Assembly (NCBI RefSeq): GCF_905220415.1
Contig: NC_059541.1
Coordinates: 8,072,501-8,136,500 of the forward strand
Origin: Colias croceus
Lineage: Eukaryota > Arthropoda > Insecta > Lepidoptera > Pieridae
Direction: 5' to 3'
Length of the DNA stretch: 64,000 bases
Shown here: in pieces, positions 56,501 through 64,000 of the stretch
How positions within the stretch are numbered: position 1 is the first letter of the stretch
Layout of the letters: every line of letters begins with the position of its first letter
Made by a program: the position numbers and the translations under genes
Notes under the pieces: generated by a model
Told to the model about the DNA's origin: nothing
Seen by the model: the letters and a program-made list of their open reading frames with translations, nothing else
Databases searched by the model: none

Positions 56501-57010
56501 TACAGCCTCGAGGTTTGAATTTAATCCCCTGATATTACAAAAGTCCACTGATAGTAGTGTGGAACAGTTGGCCGAATGGTGGTTAGTTTTTTTACCCCTA
56601 GTGGAGTAGAAGCGCGGAAACTTGCCCCCCCCAGAATACGTGGGGCAGCCTGAGCGGGAGAGCTCAGGGAGGGATTCTCTAGGATCGCAGATACTAGTAC
56701 CCTCCTGGGGTAATCTTCTATTGAGTACCGCTGCCATGTTTGTTGAAGGGCGATGGGGTTGGGCATCCGGCAATCTCACTAACGCATGCGAAACGCAAGA
56801 AGATGCTTAACGCCGGTATTACGTGAGATAGTGGTACTTCCCCGGACAAGCTACAGCCCAGTCGTGCTACACACAAAATAAATTGTATGTAGCTGTAGCT
56901 CTACCACTGTAATGTATAAACGCCAGAGCCTCGTCTGTTGTTCGGCAGGGTGCACCACGGGCAGGTGAGGTTGGCTTTGGCTGAGAGATGGTAGACAGCC
57001 ATTACACCCC
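53562..57010 (-). mobile_element. Near-intact non-LTR retrotransposon (jockey/CR1-like group)
   Basis: Minus-strand element ending 3' in a pure run of about 31 A (T at 53564-53594). The 3' terminal sequence holds GGTGACCCGCCTGCTCGC on the minus strand, common at ends of lepidopteran elements. It contains one long frame (separate entry). The left (3') end stops 237 bp upstream of the PHKA start codon on the same strand. No ORF1/gag is visible in the 230 bp upstream of the frame, so the copy may be 5'-truncated. Boundaries at the 5' side are approximate. Confidence 0.85.
53624..56779 (-). CDS. Non-LTR retrotransposon endonuclease-reverse transcriptase polyprotein
   Basis: A single uninterrupted frame of 1,051 residues. 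The apurinic-type endonuclease lies at about 70-320: CNIRGLNSNL, LTETQISSP, the catalytic VVLGDFNAHHAEW near 213, and PLGSSDHCLI near 285. The reverse transcriptase follows with KSNGPDGIPAVVLK near 540, NYRPIAVTSLFSKVME near 592, VSLDVAKAFDRVWH near 664, GVPQGCVLSPTLFLLHFN near 723, and catalytic CYADDST near 748. The C terminus has YCSHLWAGAP and LDRVQRRAIRIID, the usual thumb region. No RNase H or zinc knuckle is seen. Open reading over more than 3 kb with all catalytic residues suggests a recent insertion and possibly active enzyme. Group by memory is jockey/CR1-like. Confidence 0.9.
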   Translation of the reverse strand: MRLPDAQPHRPSTNMAAVLNRRLPQEGTSICDPRESLPELSRSGCPTYSGGGKFPRFYSTRGKKTNHHSANCSTLLSVDFCNIRGLNSNLEAVHHHLETAKPALLFLTETQISSPADTSYLNYPGYVLEHTFVPRAGVCVYAREDICCRRLGNLEGIDLSLLWLRVDCDNQPRVYACLYRSHSGNTETDRLIEKIQTSIDILLQKIPTIEIVVLGDFNAHHAEWLCSRNTDHAGRSFRDFALAYDLAQLVPSPTRIPDVEDHTPSLLDLFLTSSPDNYKVSVAAPLGSSDHCLIQSTVPLTYQSRSRPATTRRVWHYGSADWDGMRTFFSSYPWRQVCFADEDPDACADCVADVVLQGMELFIPNSVVPVGGKSQPWFGQSCREASRTKQDRYRNWAEALAAEDPEAKHLKKLYNSASRSLKRKIAEAKSSFINRIGKKLTHYPSGTRAFWSLAKAILGNFCQSSFPPLRRADDSLAHSAKEKADTLATLFALNSSLDDEGKTPPSISNCNSTMPDVKFTQSAVRKALRSLIIHKSNGPDGIPAVVLKTCAPELAPVLTHLFRYSYATGIVPRSWKTSLIHPIPKKGTRSDPSNYRPIAVTSLFSKVMESIINSQLLRHLEDNQLLSDHQYGFRHGRSAGDLLAFLTHRWAKTVENKGEALAVSLDVAKAFDRVWHRGLLSKLPSYGLPERLCNWVASFLQARSIQVVVDGACSESMPISAGVPQGCVLSPTLFLLHFNDMLRIRSIHCYADDSTCDTNYAGQAKTSLELTNQHRNELVSNIEHTLEEISAWGQSNLVDFNPAKTQVCAFTTKKSPFVVPLTFQNSPLTIKPSISILGVEITSDVQFRGFLEDKAKIASKKLGVLARARRYFTPAHLLQLYKAQVRPHMEYCSHLWAGAPQYQLLPLDRVQRRAIRIIDDTEIAKSLDPLSLRRDVSSLCVFYKIYNGECSEELFDLIPAAGFHNRTSRLKLKYHPHHLDAWRSSTVRFTRHFLPRTTSLWNELPSEVFPSVFDKEIFKKRAYKHLKGRQHIRGAPDNANANGRRASLSIR

Positions 57011-57187
57011 ATATTTTGATGTGAGATTACGATTAATATGTCATTGGTATGTCATTTGAAAGTCAAAAAAAAAATAATACAGAAAATAAATTACTGCACT
57101 CACAATCAAAGATTAATTAAAGATGTAAGCAGAAAGCTTGTTATTAAGTCTCTAATCAAGTATCCATGATCCAGCATGTGTTTGAGA

Positions 57188-58694
57188 CAAGAAGCTTATA
57201 TCTAATACACTGGAGATTTCGGTATGAACATTGACGTGTAACAAGAAAATATTGCCCAGTTCATGTTTTTTATCACTTTCACACCTAACTTGGTATTGCC
57301 ACTGTTAATACGAAGTTTTCCCAAGGCTACTATGTATGCTGTAATATTCTGTGCAAAAGGTTAGTTTTTGTACATGAGTTTCTTGATAAATTGCCAAAAA
57401 CGTCATTAAGAAGCATTGTTGGATGAGACAATTATTATTTATGCTAAATAAAATAAGTATCTGAACCAATTATTAAAAAGCGATACTCCCTGATTATGGG
57501 TAGTCACCATAATAAAATTGTAGCAACTCTCACTTTGTCAATATGGCATGTGTGTCAAAAAAATTGCGTCGCTTCGAATATTTAAGTTAATATTGTTGCT
57601 TATATAATGAATATTTTCCGAATATAAAGAATGCATTGTATTGTGCAAAATTGCAGAAGCGTTTGGACACCGAATTCTGGCATAGAATTTCACAGGCAAG
57701 TGTATATTTACGTTATTTACAATATTCCTCAATACTCCTGCATTTACCTGTTTAGAATCATTTCAATGGCAAAAATTGTCTAATTTAGCATCATTTTAGT
57801 AAGCAGTCATGTTAAATTTGTTATTTCCCCAATACTTTATCATTTTTCAACAAGTTTTCAATAAACAAATTTAACAAGTAAGGTAACCATGATGACGAGT
57901 TTTTATGGATAGCGAGGAGAATATATTGTAATAACAATATTATGATGAAAATTTAGAACACCATTTTAAAGATTGTTACTAGTAATGAAACAACACACGA
58001 CATCGGTATTGCACTCACATGTAGTTATAAGATTGTTCGTTTTTACATTGAAATTTATACTTTTTTAACTTACCTTATATTTTTTTGTTTTACGTATTTC
58101 AGCTTTCCAAAAAGTAAAATAAAAAGAAATATATGTGCCCATCAAGGTTACTGAGGATTACGACCCAGAAAAAAATACCTTTTGAAAAATAAACTTTGTA
58201 AAGTTAGCTGAAATTTGTGCAAGGCCGCTAAACAGTTTTTCTTTGATGATTTTGGCTTGAAATTGACCAGTCGAAGCAACGCGTTTCAAAAGAAGATCTG
58301 AGTAGCTTACAATTTGGTAAACAGCATCTGATGCAAATCACAACTTTCCTCTATTTACAAAGGATGCTAATGCTATATATCGGTTCATATCCAAGCTTTG
58401 TAGCCAAAAGTTTTTTAAAACTATCATTCTATACCAATTAAAATTGTATGTACCTATAAAGTATGACCATAATATTATAATATAAATACTGTTAAAAATA
58501 TACCTTTGTCGTTATTATTTATAGACCATGATTTTTAGTTTTTTCTATTTTGAAAAATCCTGAATTTACAAACCAGCGTGGTCACTCAACAGAAAGAGAC
58601 AAAAAACATGACTGACGTCATTCTAGATCATATTTTCTTGTTACAAGTTATTGGTCATAGTGCAATCTCCAGTGTATTAGATATAAGCTTCTTG
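57188..58694 (+). mobile_element. P-superfamily-like DNA transposon 1 with 31-bp perfect TIRs
   Basis: Flanked by 8-bp direct repeats GTTTGAGA (57180-57187 and 58695-58702). The ends are perfect 31-bp inverted repeats: 57188-57218 and 58664-58694, starting CAAGAAGCTTATATC. A further internal 16-bp inverted pair (TGTAACAAGAAAATAT at 57237-57252, complement at 58630-58645) lies inside them. 31-bp inverted ends, 8-bp target duplication and internal inverted repeats are hallmarks of Drosophila P elements. The interior has a THAP-like start of coding (57631) and no intact transposase. Superfamily placement is inference. Confidence 0.75.
57631..58153 (+). pseudogene. Decayed THAP-like coding sequence in element 1
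   Basis: ATG at 57631 reads MHCIVQNCRSVWTPNSGIEFH up to 57695, then a GC-type donor (GCAAGTGT) and an acceptor TATTTCAG at 58102, continuing SFPKSKIKRN before a stop at about 58153. The C-x4-C pair and the FH-x-FPK word after about 20 residues are the opening pattern of THAP zinc fingers, the DNA-binding domain of P-element transposase. The Trp and later C-x2-H expected are not identifiable. Fragmented, probably not functional. Confidence 0.45.
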
Positions 58695-58702
58695 GTTTGA
58701 GA

Positions 58703-59846
58703 CGTAGACAGAGTAACTAATAGACCCAATGACGATACCTTTCTCACTTACACAAGAAAGAGAGCGAAAATACCATAACAAATGCATAAGACAAAGACAC
58801 AAATACCCAATTTTTTGTCCCTTAGTGTGTAACCTATTTTTCAAGATCCGCAACTTGAGTTGCGAAACAAACTTTGACAGTTCGTGCCTTCATCGTGCTT
58901 GGTGTTCGAATTTTGGATATTATTTAGTAAAAAATCGATACGAGTACATTGAAAAGACGGTGAAATTATCTTAATATAGACATCGAAGTAAATAGAATGG
59001 TGCGTTGTCGTGTTATTGCATGTATAAGCGATAGTGAGAAGAAAATTGCGGGTGTGTCTTTTCACGCGTAAGTACGACTTTATTGTCCTTATTTGTAGTT
59101 TCTCAGTGATGATTATTTATACTTTAGCCTAAAGTAACAACAAGTCGCGTTAAAACAAGGAAACTATTAGCGTAATATCGATTTTTACATTCAATAACCT
59201 ATAAACATCAACAAGTAAGTGTTGCCAGTGTCGGGAAAAATAATACCCCGATCATCAATAAAAAAATATTGATTTGACAATATGGCGAAACTCGAAAGTA
59301 AATGAATATGAAATCCCATAATAACCCAGTAATAACCCATAATAACCCAGCATCGAAAACATATTTTAATTTATTATTTCTCATAGTAATAATTGTGATT
59401 GACATAAAATTACACTTATAATTTTAGAGAACCTGAACTACCTGCGAGCATTAATTATTATTAACCTATGTTTATTGATTTGTTTCCAGATGATCCAGAC
59501 CTACGTAATTAATGGATCGAAGTGGGAGAAAAGATTGGGTTCTCACAAAATATTGTAAAATATGAACAAGCCAATGAAAAAGTAAGAAATGTGTACACGA
59601 AATTAACATTGTTTCGTCATCAATAATCAATCTGCTTATATTTTTTTGTATCTACTAAATTGATTATAAAGACAAAAGAAAAATCTCGTAACTGGTTTTA
59701 TTTAATTGCTCCTAAAAATATTTACCCTTTCCAAAACATCCGGGAGCTCGGATACTCATGGCAACATTCAACATATACATTGACAAACTATCTTTGTCTC
59801 AGTCGCGGTTACAGAGTACCTTTGTCTATTAGTTTCTCTGTCTACG
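58703..59846 (+). mobile_element. P-superfamily-like DNA transposon 2 with 23-bp TIRs
   Basis: Ends CGTAGACAGAGTAACTAATAG (58703 on) and its complement (to 59846) match at 22 of 23 positions. It is flanked on the left by the same GTTTGAGA (58695-58702) that bounds element 1 and on the right by a third GTTTGAGA (59847-59854). The TIR sequence differs from element 1, so they are different families sharing a target. The interior carries a second THAP-like fragment. Confidence 0.7.
58997..59540 (+). pseudogene. Decayed THAP-like coding sequence in element 2
   Basis: 58997-59067 reads MVRCRVIACISDSEKK then IAGVSFHA, with donor GTAAGTAC, a C-x4-C and an SFHA word as in THAP domains. At 59483 a segment reads FPDDPDLRN, stop, WIEVGEKIG, which resembles the THAP continuation FPxDPxLRxxWI with an in-frame stop at 59507-59509. 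The junction is not phase-consistent. Likely the relic of a THAP-bearing transposase. Confidence 0.45.
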
Positions 59847-60287
59847 GTTTGAGAGTAGTTTTTATACTTAACTTGGATTATTTATATTGTGTAAAAACCA
59901 CAGTGTTTAAAACTGATTAAATAAACTAATTATAAACTGATTATAAATATCGTGTAATATTATCGTGATTAAATTATGTAATAAACTGATTATAAATATC
60001 GTGTAGATGCAGCCTTAACACAATTGCAAAATATTAGACATAAAAATGTCAAATTTGACAATTAATGAGTAATGACATTAATTTGTCACTGTGACACTGT
60101 CCAATCAGTTCAATGTTCATACGTATCATATTTTGATCTTATTTATTTTTTATTTATTTATTTTATTTTGTATTATTTGGTGACTTTCACTTTAGTTTCA
60201 TGAGTTGTGTTGATAACAAGAAGTTATTACTTAGTTGTATATGTGATTATCACCTAAAAGAAATATCTTCGACGGTAAAACGATAAA

Positions 60288-60992
60288 ATGATTATTTACC
60301 TAACTATTTGTAACATATTTTTCATTTCATTTGCATCTTCTAGCAGTATTAATCCTCCTCCAATTAAAACGGTTTCAAATAAAACCGAACCGTCGATTCA
60401 ACTTCATGAACAACATAATAAAACGAAAATAATAATTCCAAGTGAAGGGGGTACACTTCTGTCCAGTCTCCCTGAGACATTGTCAACGGATAATCAGCCA
60501 CTATTATTGAGTCTAGACAAGGACCAAGTTAAGAATAAAGAAAAGTCAGTTGTTGCCAGAAAAGGAGTAAAGTATGTGCCTAAAGATGATAGTAGTATTG
60601 AACATGACAACAGTATACAGAATGTAGATAATAAAACAGTTCTCATTGAATCCACCCTCACCAAAATTACAAGTAAACCACTGAGTAATGTTGGCAATGC
60701 ATCTAGAACAGAGAAACTTCCCACTACTACTAAAATTCACAAACCGTTAGTGTTATCCTCTGAACTTCTGGACAAAAGTAGTCCAAATATTGAAATTGAA
60801 CCAAATATGAAAATAAAGAAAATGAGTGAAAACAGTCGTCCAGATCTTATAATGCCAATTGTGATTACAATTTTAGTTGTACCAATGTTTGCAGTTGTTG
60901 GTTATATGGCTTTGAAAAGAGGCCAAGAGGCTTGGAAAAATCGACATTATAAAAGAATGGATTTTCTTTTGGATGGAATGTACAATGAATGA
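60288..60992 (+). CDS. Single-pass type I membrane protein, unknown function
   Basis: A single-exon frame of 234 residues. Residues 1-17 (MIIYLTICNIFFISFAS) form a signal peptide. A Ser/Thr/Lys-rich, low-complexity lumenal or extracellular part with several N-glycosylation sequons (NKT, NDST-like NAS) follows to about residue 185. A single membrane span at about 186-207 (LIMPIVITILVVPMFAVVGY) is followed by a short basic tail ending AWKNRHYKRMDFLLDGMYNE. The tail looks conserved-protein-like, while the ectodomain does not. I do not recognise the family. The start context is AAAATGA, acceptable for insects. The upstream 300 bp are AT-rich without other frames; the nearest gene on the right is the adenylate cyclase. 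Confidence 0.75.
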   Translation: MIIYLTICNIFFISFASSSSINPPPIKTVSNKTEPSIQLHEQHNKTKIIIPSEGGTLLSSLPETLSTDNQPLLLSLDKDQVKNKEKSVVARKGVKYVPKDDSSIEHDNSIQNVDNKTVLIESTLTKITSKPLSNVGNASRTEKLPTTTKIHKPLVLSSELLDKSSPNIEIEPNMKIKKMSENSRPDLIMPIVITILVVPMFAVVGYMALKRGQEAWKNRHYKRMDFLLDGMYNE

Positions 60993-62920
60993 GGAGAATA
61001 AAAAAATCTACTTCAATTAGTTAATTAAGTTATTTCAAGGATATCTCTATCCGCTTGACTTGTTATTATCTCCAAAGAAATGTGGAAGAAAAGTGCTTAT
61101 ATGAAGATTTACTCATGTGTGAAGTATGAGGGTATATTTGATATTAAATTTTGCATTTATTTTAAAAAACTTATGTGGGATGATATTCATATTTTGATAA
61201 ATTATATTAAAAATAACCTTCTTTAGCAATAATGTGGTGCTACTTAATTAAAGTGCCTTGGTGATATGGACAATATTTTGCTTGTTGTGAATATAATTTT
61301 TGTTATATTTTACATTATAATGCAAATTATATTAAATTGTCTTCCATTATAAGAAATAACATGTGATATACTCAAAACTAACATAGTGTCAAGATGGTTA
61401 GTTGGTTTTGTATGTTTTACACATAACTTTAAAAATATATTATTTACTCAATTTAACTATTGTTTTATTGACTTGAAACAATGAATACCATAATTATCAA
61501 ATCAAAGATCCTTTCCAAAGATTACTTCATACAAAGTTGAAACTACCTCTATTATACTTGTATAGATATGTGAGAATTTAGATAATATAGGTACTGGTTG
61601 GAATTTAATGCTTAATCCTAAAAAGATACATTTCTTTGAAAAAAAAAAATGCAATACAAGTTTAAAAAAAATATTTTCACACCTGGGAAAAATTCTGATA
61701 ATAACCTCGCACTTTTATTGTATCGATTGTTTATTATATATTCGAGGGTTAATAAATTAGTATGAAATGAGATGAAATCTCATAAAGAAATCTGTAACAT
61801 AACCAATTTCAAGATCAAATTCGTACTTTGTACAAATGTTTACTGGCGAGTGACTAGTGAGTGATAATAATTGAGATGATTGAGACCACTTGAGACACTG
61901 CGTTTTACATGCAAATTTTTTCAAATATGTAATAAGGTATTTTACTTAGGTCTCGTATTACTTGCTCTGTGGTCTCGACCACGTCTCGACTTAGGTACTC
62001 TGTGACACGTAGATTTTTTTTATGACTTTGACACATACAACAATTGTAAACGTCACTTTAGACATTTAACGTCAGTATTGAAGTACTTGTTGTAGATGTT
62101 GTAGTTTGCAGAGGCACAAAAATTTCGCGAATACTGGATTACCTATTTACCTATTCAATGAATCTAAGCTTGGACAGTGCTAAGAGTATGATATTTTAAT
62201 GTTATAGTTTCAAAAAATATTTTCTTTCTTTGATAAGTGTTATCTTTATTAATATAGTTCAATAAGGTGATTTCTTTCACAAAAATCTATAACCTTGGTC
62301 TTAAAATGGTGAGTTTAGCAACATAGCAATTATTTTTTATTTTAAATTAATTTATATTTTATAAAAAAACATTGAATGCTTTTTAATACTTCTAATAAAA
62401 GTCTGGCATGTTTCTGATAAATTTAATGTATTGTTTTAAATATAAAATTGCATTTTTAAAAATCAATTTATATTAGAATATTTTTTTTATATAAATACAT
62501 TATGTTAATATTAATGGCATGAAATATGCTCAACTGTGTTGGTTGTTTATTTATGGAATAGGTACATATATTTAGATGAAGTGGTCTATCCTTAAACTTG
62601 AAGAATAATAGCCATTTATTAGAAAATATTATTTTACTGTGTGTAGTAAATCACTCAATATCGCAATACCTAAGCTAAAGGCAAGAAATAAATTTTTGTT
62701 TTAACAAATAGCTAATATGAGAATTTGTATATCTTTGTTTACATTTGTTGGCCATTAGTGATGACTCTAATGACCTAGATATCAATCAGTATGATTACAG
62801 AGCTAGGCGCCGCGACATCACTGCTAATTTTGAATTAAGTAATTATTTGTGAAAATTTTCGAAATAATATCCAAAATGTATTGAAAAGAATGGATTTTTG
62901 GTGATGCAAACTGATAGACA
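60993..62920. other. Intergenic region and 5' leader of adenylate cyclase
   Basis: AT-rich, without coding frames. A possible non-coding first exon of the cyclase ends at AAAATG|GTGAGTTTAG near 62308, but no independent evidence fixes it. The region immediately after 60992 contains AATAAA at 60997, too close to the stop to be the only signal of the small membrane protein gene. Confidence 0.4.
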
Positions 62921-64000
62921 ATGAGTGCACACAGTGGATGCATGGGTTGCAATGAAGCCTCTGAACATTTTGAATCTAAGCATGATGTTGAATGCTCTGA
63001 AGGAGAGGACGCTCAAATCAGATTGGCGCCACATGTACAAGCATATTTGGCACATAATAACTCAACAACCAATTGCTGTGGCTTTGGTATACCAATTGCT
63101 TTTGAAAGGGCTGCACCGGGAACATGGTGGAACCCTAGATTTGACTCGGAAATACTTGAAGGGCAATACAGAAGCAGCTCCTTTAGGCAGATAAGATTAC
63201 GATTCCGGTAAGTGTATAGATACACTTTGTGTTACATATTGCCTGTTTTATAGAACATATTTTTTGTGTTGTTTACATTATAAGTTTTATTATTCCTTTT
63301 CAGATTTGCACTTTTATACATTTTGATATTTTCAATAACATGGTTTATCTACTTTGTGGTTCTTGGCTTGAATGATGTGACTGTGAAGTGGCCATTTTTA
63401 TGTTCAATATTTGCTGGAGTCCTTTTGATAACTTCTGTCATGCTCTTCATTACATTCACACAAATATATAAGATTTATACATTTAGATTGTCTTTGATAA
63501 TGGCACTCGCTCTGTGTACACTGAGCCTATCCCTTATTGCCCTCACCACTCAAATAGAAACTTCATCTCAGGTAGCCGATATCAGCCAATCAGGTCATTT
63601 TACTATGTGCATTGAAATCCTTTTGATAATATATACATTGACCCCACTGCCCCTATTTGCTTGTGTATCCATAGGACTTCTCTTTTCTATAGCATTTGAG
63701 ACATTAAATGTGTTTTTGCACTTATCTGAACAAGAATGGCAATATCCTGGGATGCTAGTGAGAATTTTACTTCATCTTTGTGTTCATATTATTGGTGTAC
63801 ACATCTATCTTATGACATTCGTAAGAATGCGTGGAACATTTATGAAAGTAGGTCAAAGTTTATTGGTGAGAAGACAACTAGAAATGGAGAAACAGTTAAA
63901 GGAGAAAATGATTCATTCCGTCATGCCACCAAAGCTAGCTAGCTGGTTAATGGAAGAACAAGTGCAGGATACAGAAACTTTATCTAAAAGTCATGACCCA
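62921..64000 (+). CDS. Ac13E: Adenylate cyclase type 9-like, 5' part (runs off window)
   Basis: Exons 62921-63207 and 63304 to the window end, joined in phase (CG|A), about 328 residues visible. The N terminus MSAHSGCMGCNEASE is cytosolic; GTWWNPRFDS near residue 67 resembles the WWDPRFDS word of ADCY9. Exon 2 codes the first six-span membrane cluster (LYILIFSITWFIYFVVLGL, LCSIFAGVLLITSVMLFITF, LSLIMALALCTLSLSLIAL, MCIEILLIIYTLTPLPLFA, LLHLCVHIIGVHIYLMTFV) and then the signalling helix GTFMKVGQSLLVRRQLEME with LKEKMIHSVMPPKLASWLM, which in ADCY9 leads into catalytic domain C1. The catalytic domains lie beyond the window. Product: plasma-membrane enzyme making cAMP from ATP. Orthology to Drosophila Ac13E is from memory. 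The ATG at 62925 frame was rejected because only 62921 gives the conserved frame. Confidence 0.9.

Noticed and set aside
53624..56779. Domesticated host gene instead of a mobile element
   Set aside because: Single exon, 3' A tail, endonuclease and reverse transcriptase domains and no host-gene features; a recent retrotransposon is simpler.
58729..58974. 81-codon plus-strand frame
   Set aside because: Lies within the second P-like element upstream of the THAP-like ATG and shows no recognisable motif.
62925..63194. Alternative frame starting at 62925
   Set aside because: It does not continue into the membrane-span exon; the 62921 frame does and carries the WWNPRFDS word of ADCY9-type cyclases.
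1..64000. CRISPR array, operon, or bacterial system
   Set aside because: Genes have spliceosomal introns and eukaryotic identities; repeated GACA/TG runs are microsatellites, not spaced repeats.

Overview
This is a eukaryotic, AT-rich, intron-rich window, most probably from a moth or butterfly (Lepidoptera). The evidence is insect-type gene content with short and long introns, plus many dispersed repeat ends ending in CGGGCGAAGCCGCGGGCGG-like tracts followed by AGCTAGT, a tRNA-headed SINE, and non-LTR retrotransposons of kinds common in Lepidoptera. Species cannot be fixed from the sequence alone.

Layout: 1-4.4 kb is repeat-rich and carries a broken non-LTR reverse transcriptase (minus). 4.65-19.35 kb (plus) is a five-exon D-type cyclin (CycD, 304 aa) with a ~2.2 kb AT-rich 3' UTR to about 21.6 kb; its large introns hold GC-rich blocks and a motif cluster. 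24.04-35.85 kb (minus) is a ten-exon gene for a 2,878-residue coiled-coil protein, probably a golgin-like protein such as lava lamp. Head-to-head with it is the five-exon mitochondrial ribosomal protein gene mRpL28 (36.8-38.2 kb, plus). 40.99-53.33 kb (minus) is the alpha regulatory subunit of phosphorylase kinase, about 17 constitutive exons, 1,215 aa. A near-intact non-LTR retrotransposon (53.56-57.0 kb, minus) lies about 240 bp upstream of its start codon. Then come two adjacent inverted-repeat DNA transposons carrying decayed THAP-like coding sequence (57.18-59.85 kb), a small single-pass membrane protein gene (60.3 kb, plus), and the 5' part of a type-9 adenylate cyclase (Ac13E/ADCY9-like) running off the right edge.

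The host genes are housekeeping or signalling genes and do not form one operon-like system. Two are linked in a known pathway: adenylate cyclase makes cAMP, PKA phosphorylates the regulatory subunits of phosphorylase kinase, and that enzyme activates glycogen phosphorylase. Their closeness may be chance.

The most notable observations are: (1) in the phosphorylase kinase alpha gene, two homologous exons of exactly 148 nt with identical phases, whose joint inclusion would give an immediate stop, i.e. a mutually exclusive exon pair; (2) a 27-nt in-frame optional microexon in the same gene; (3) several decayed tandem copies of that gene's terminal exon just downstream, split by a 70-bp-arm near-perfect hairpin; (4) two P-superfamily-like elements side by side with three copies of the same 8-bp target, one with perfect 31-bp inverted repeats. 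All exon boundaries were derived by hand from splice motifs, reading phase and remembered family conservation; no alignment or transcript data were available.
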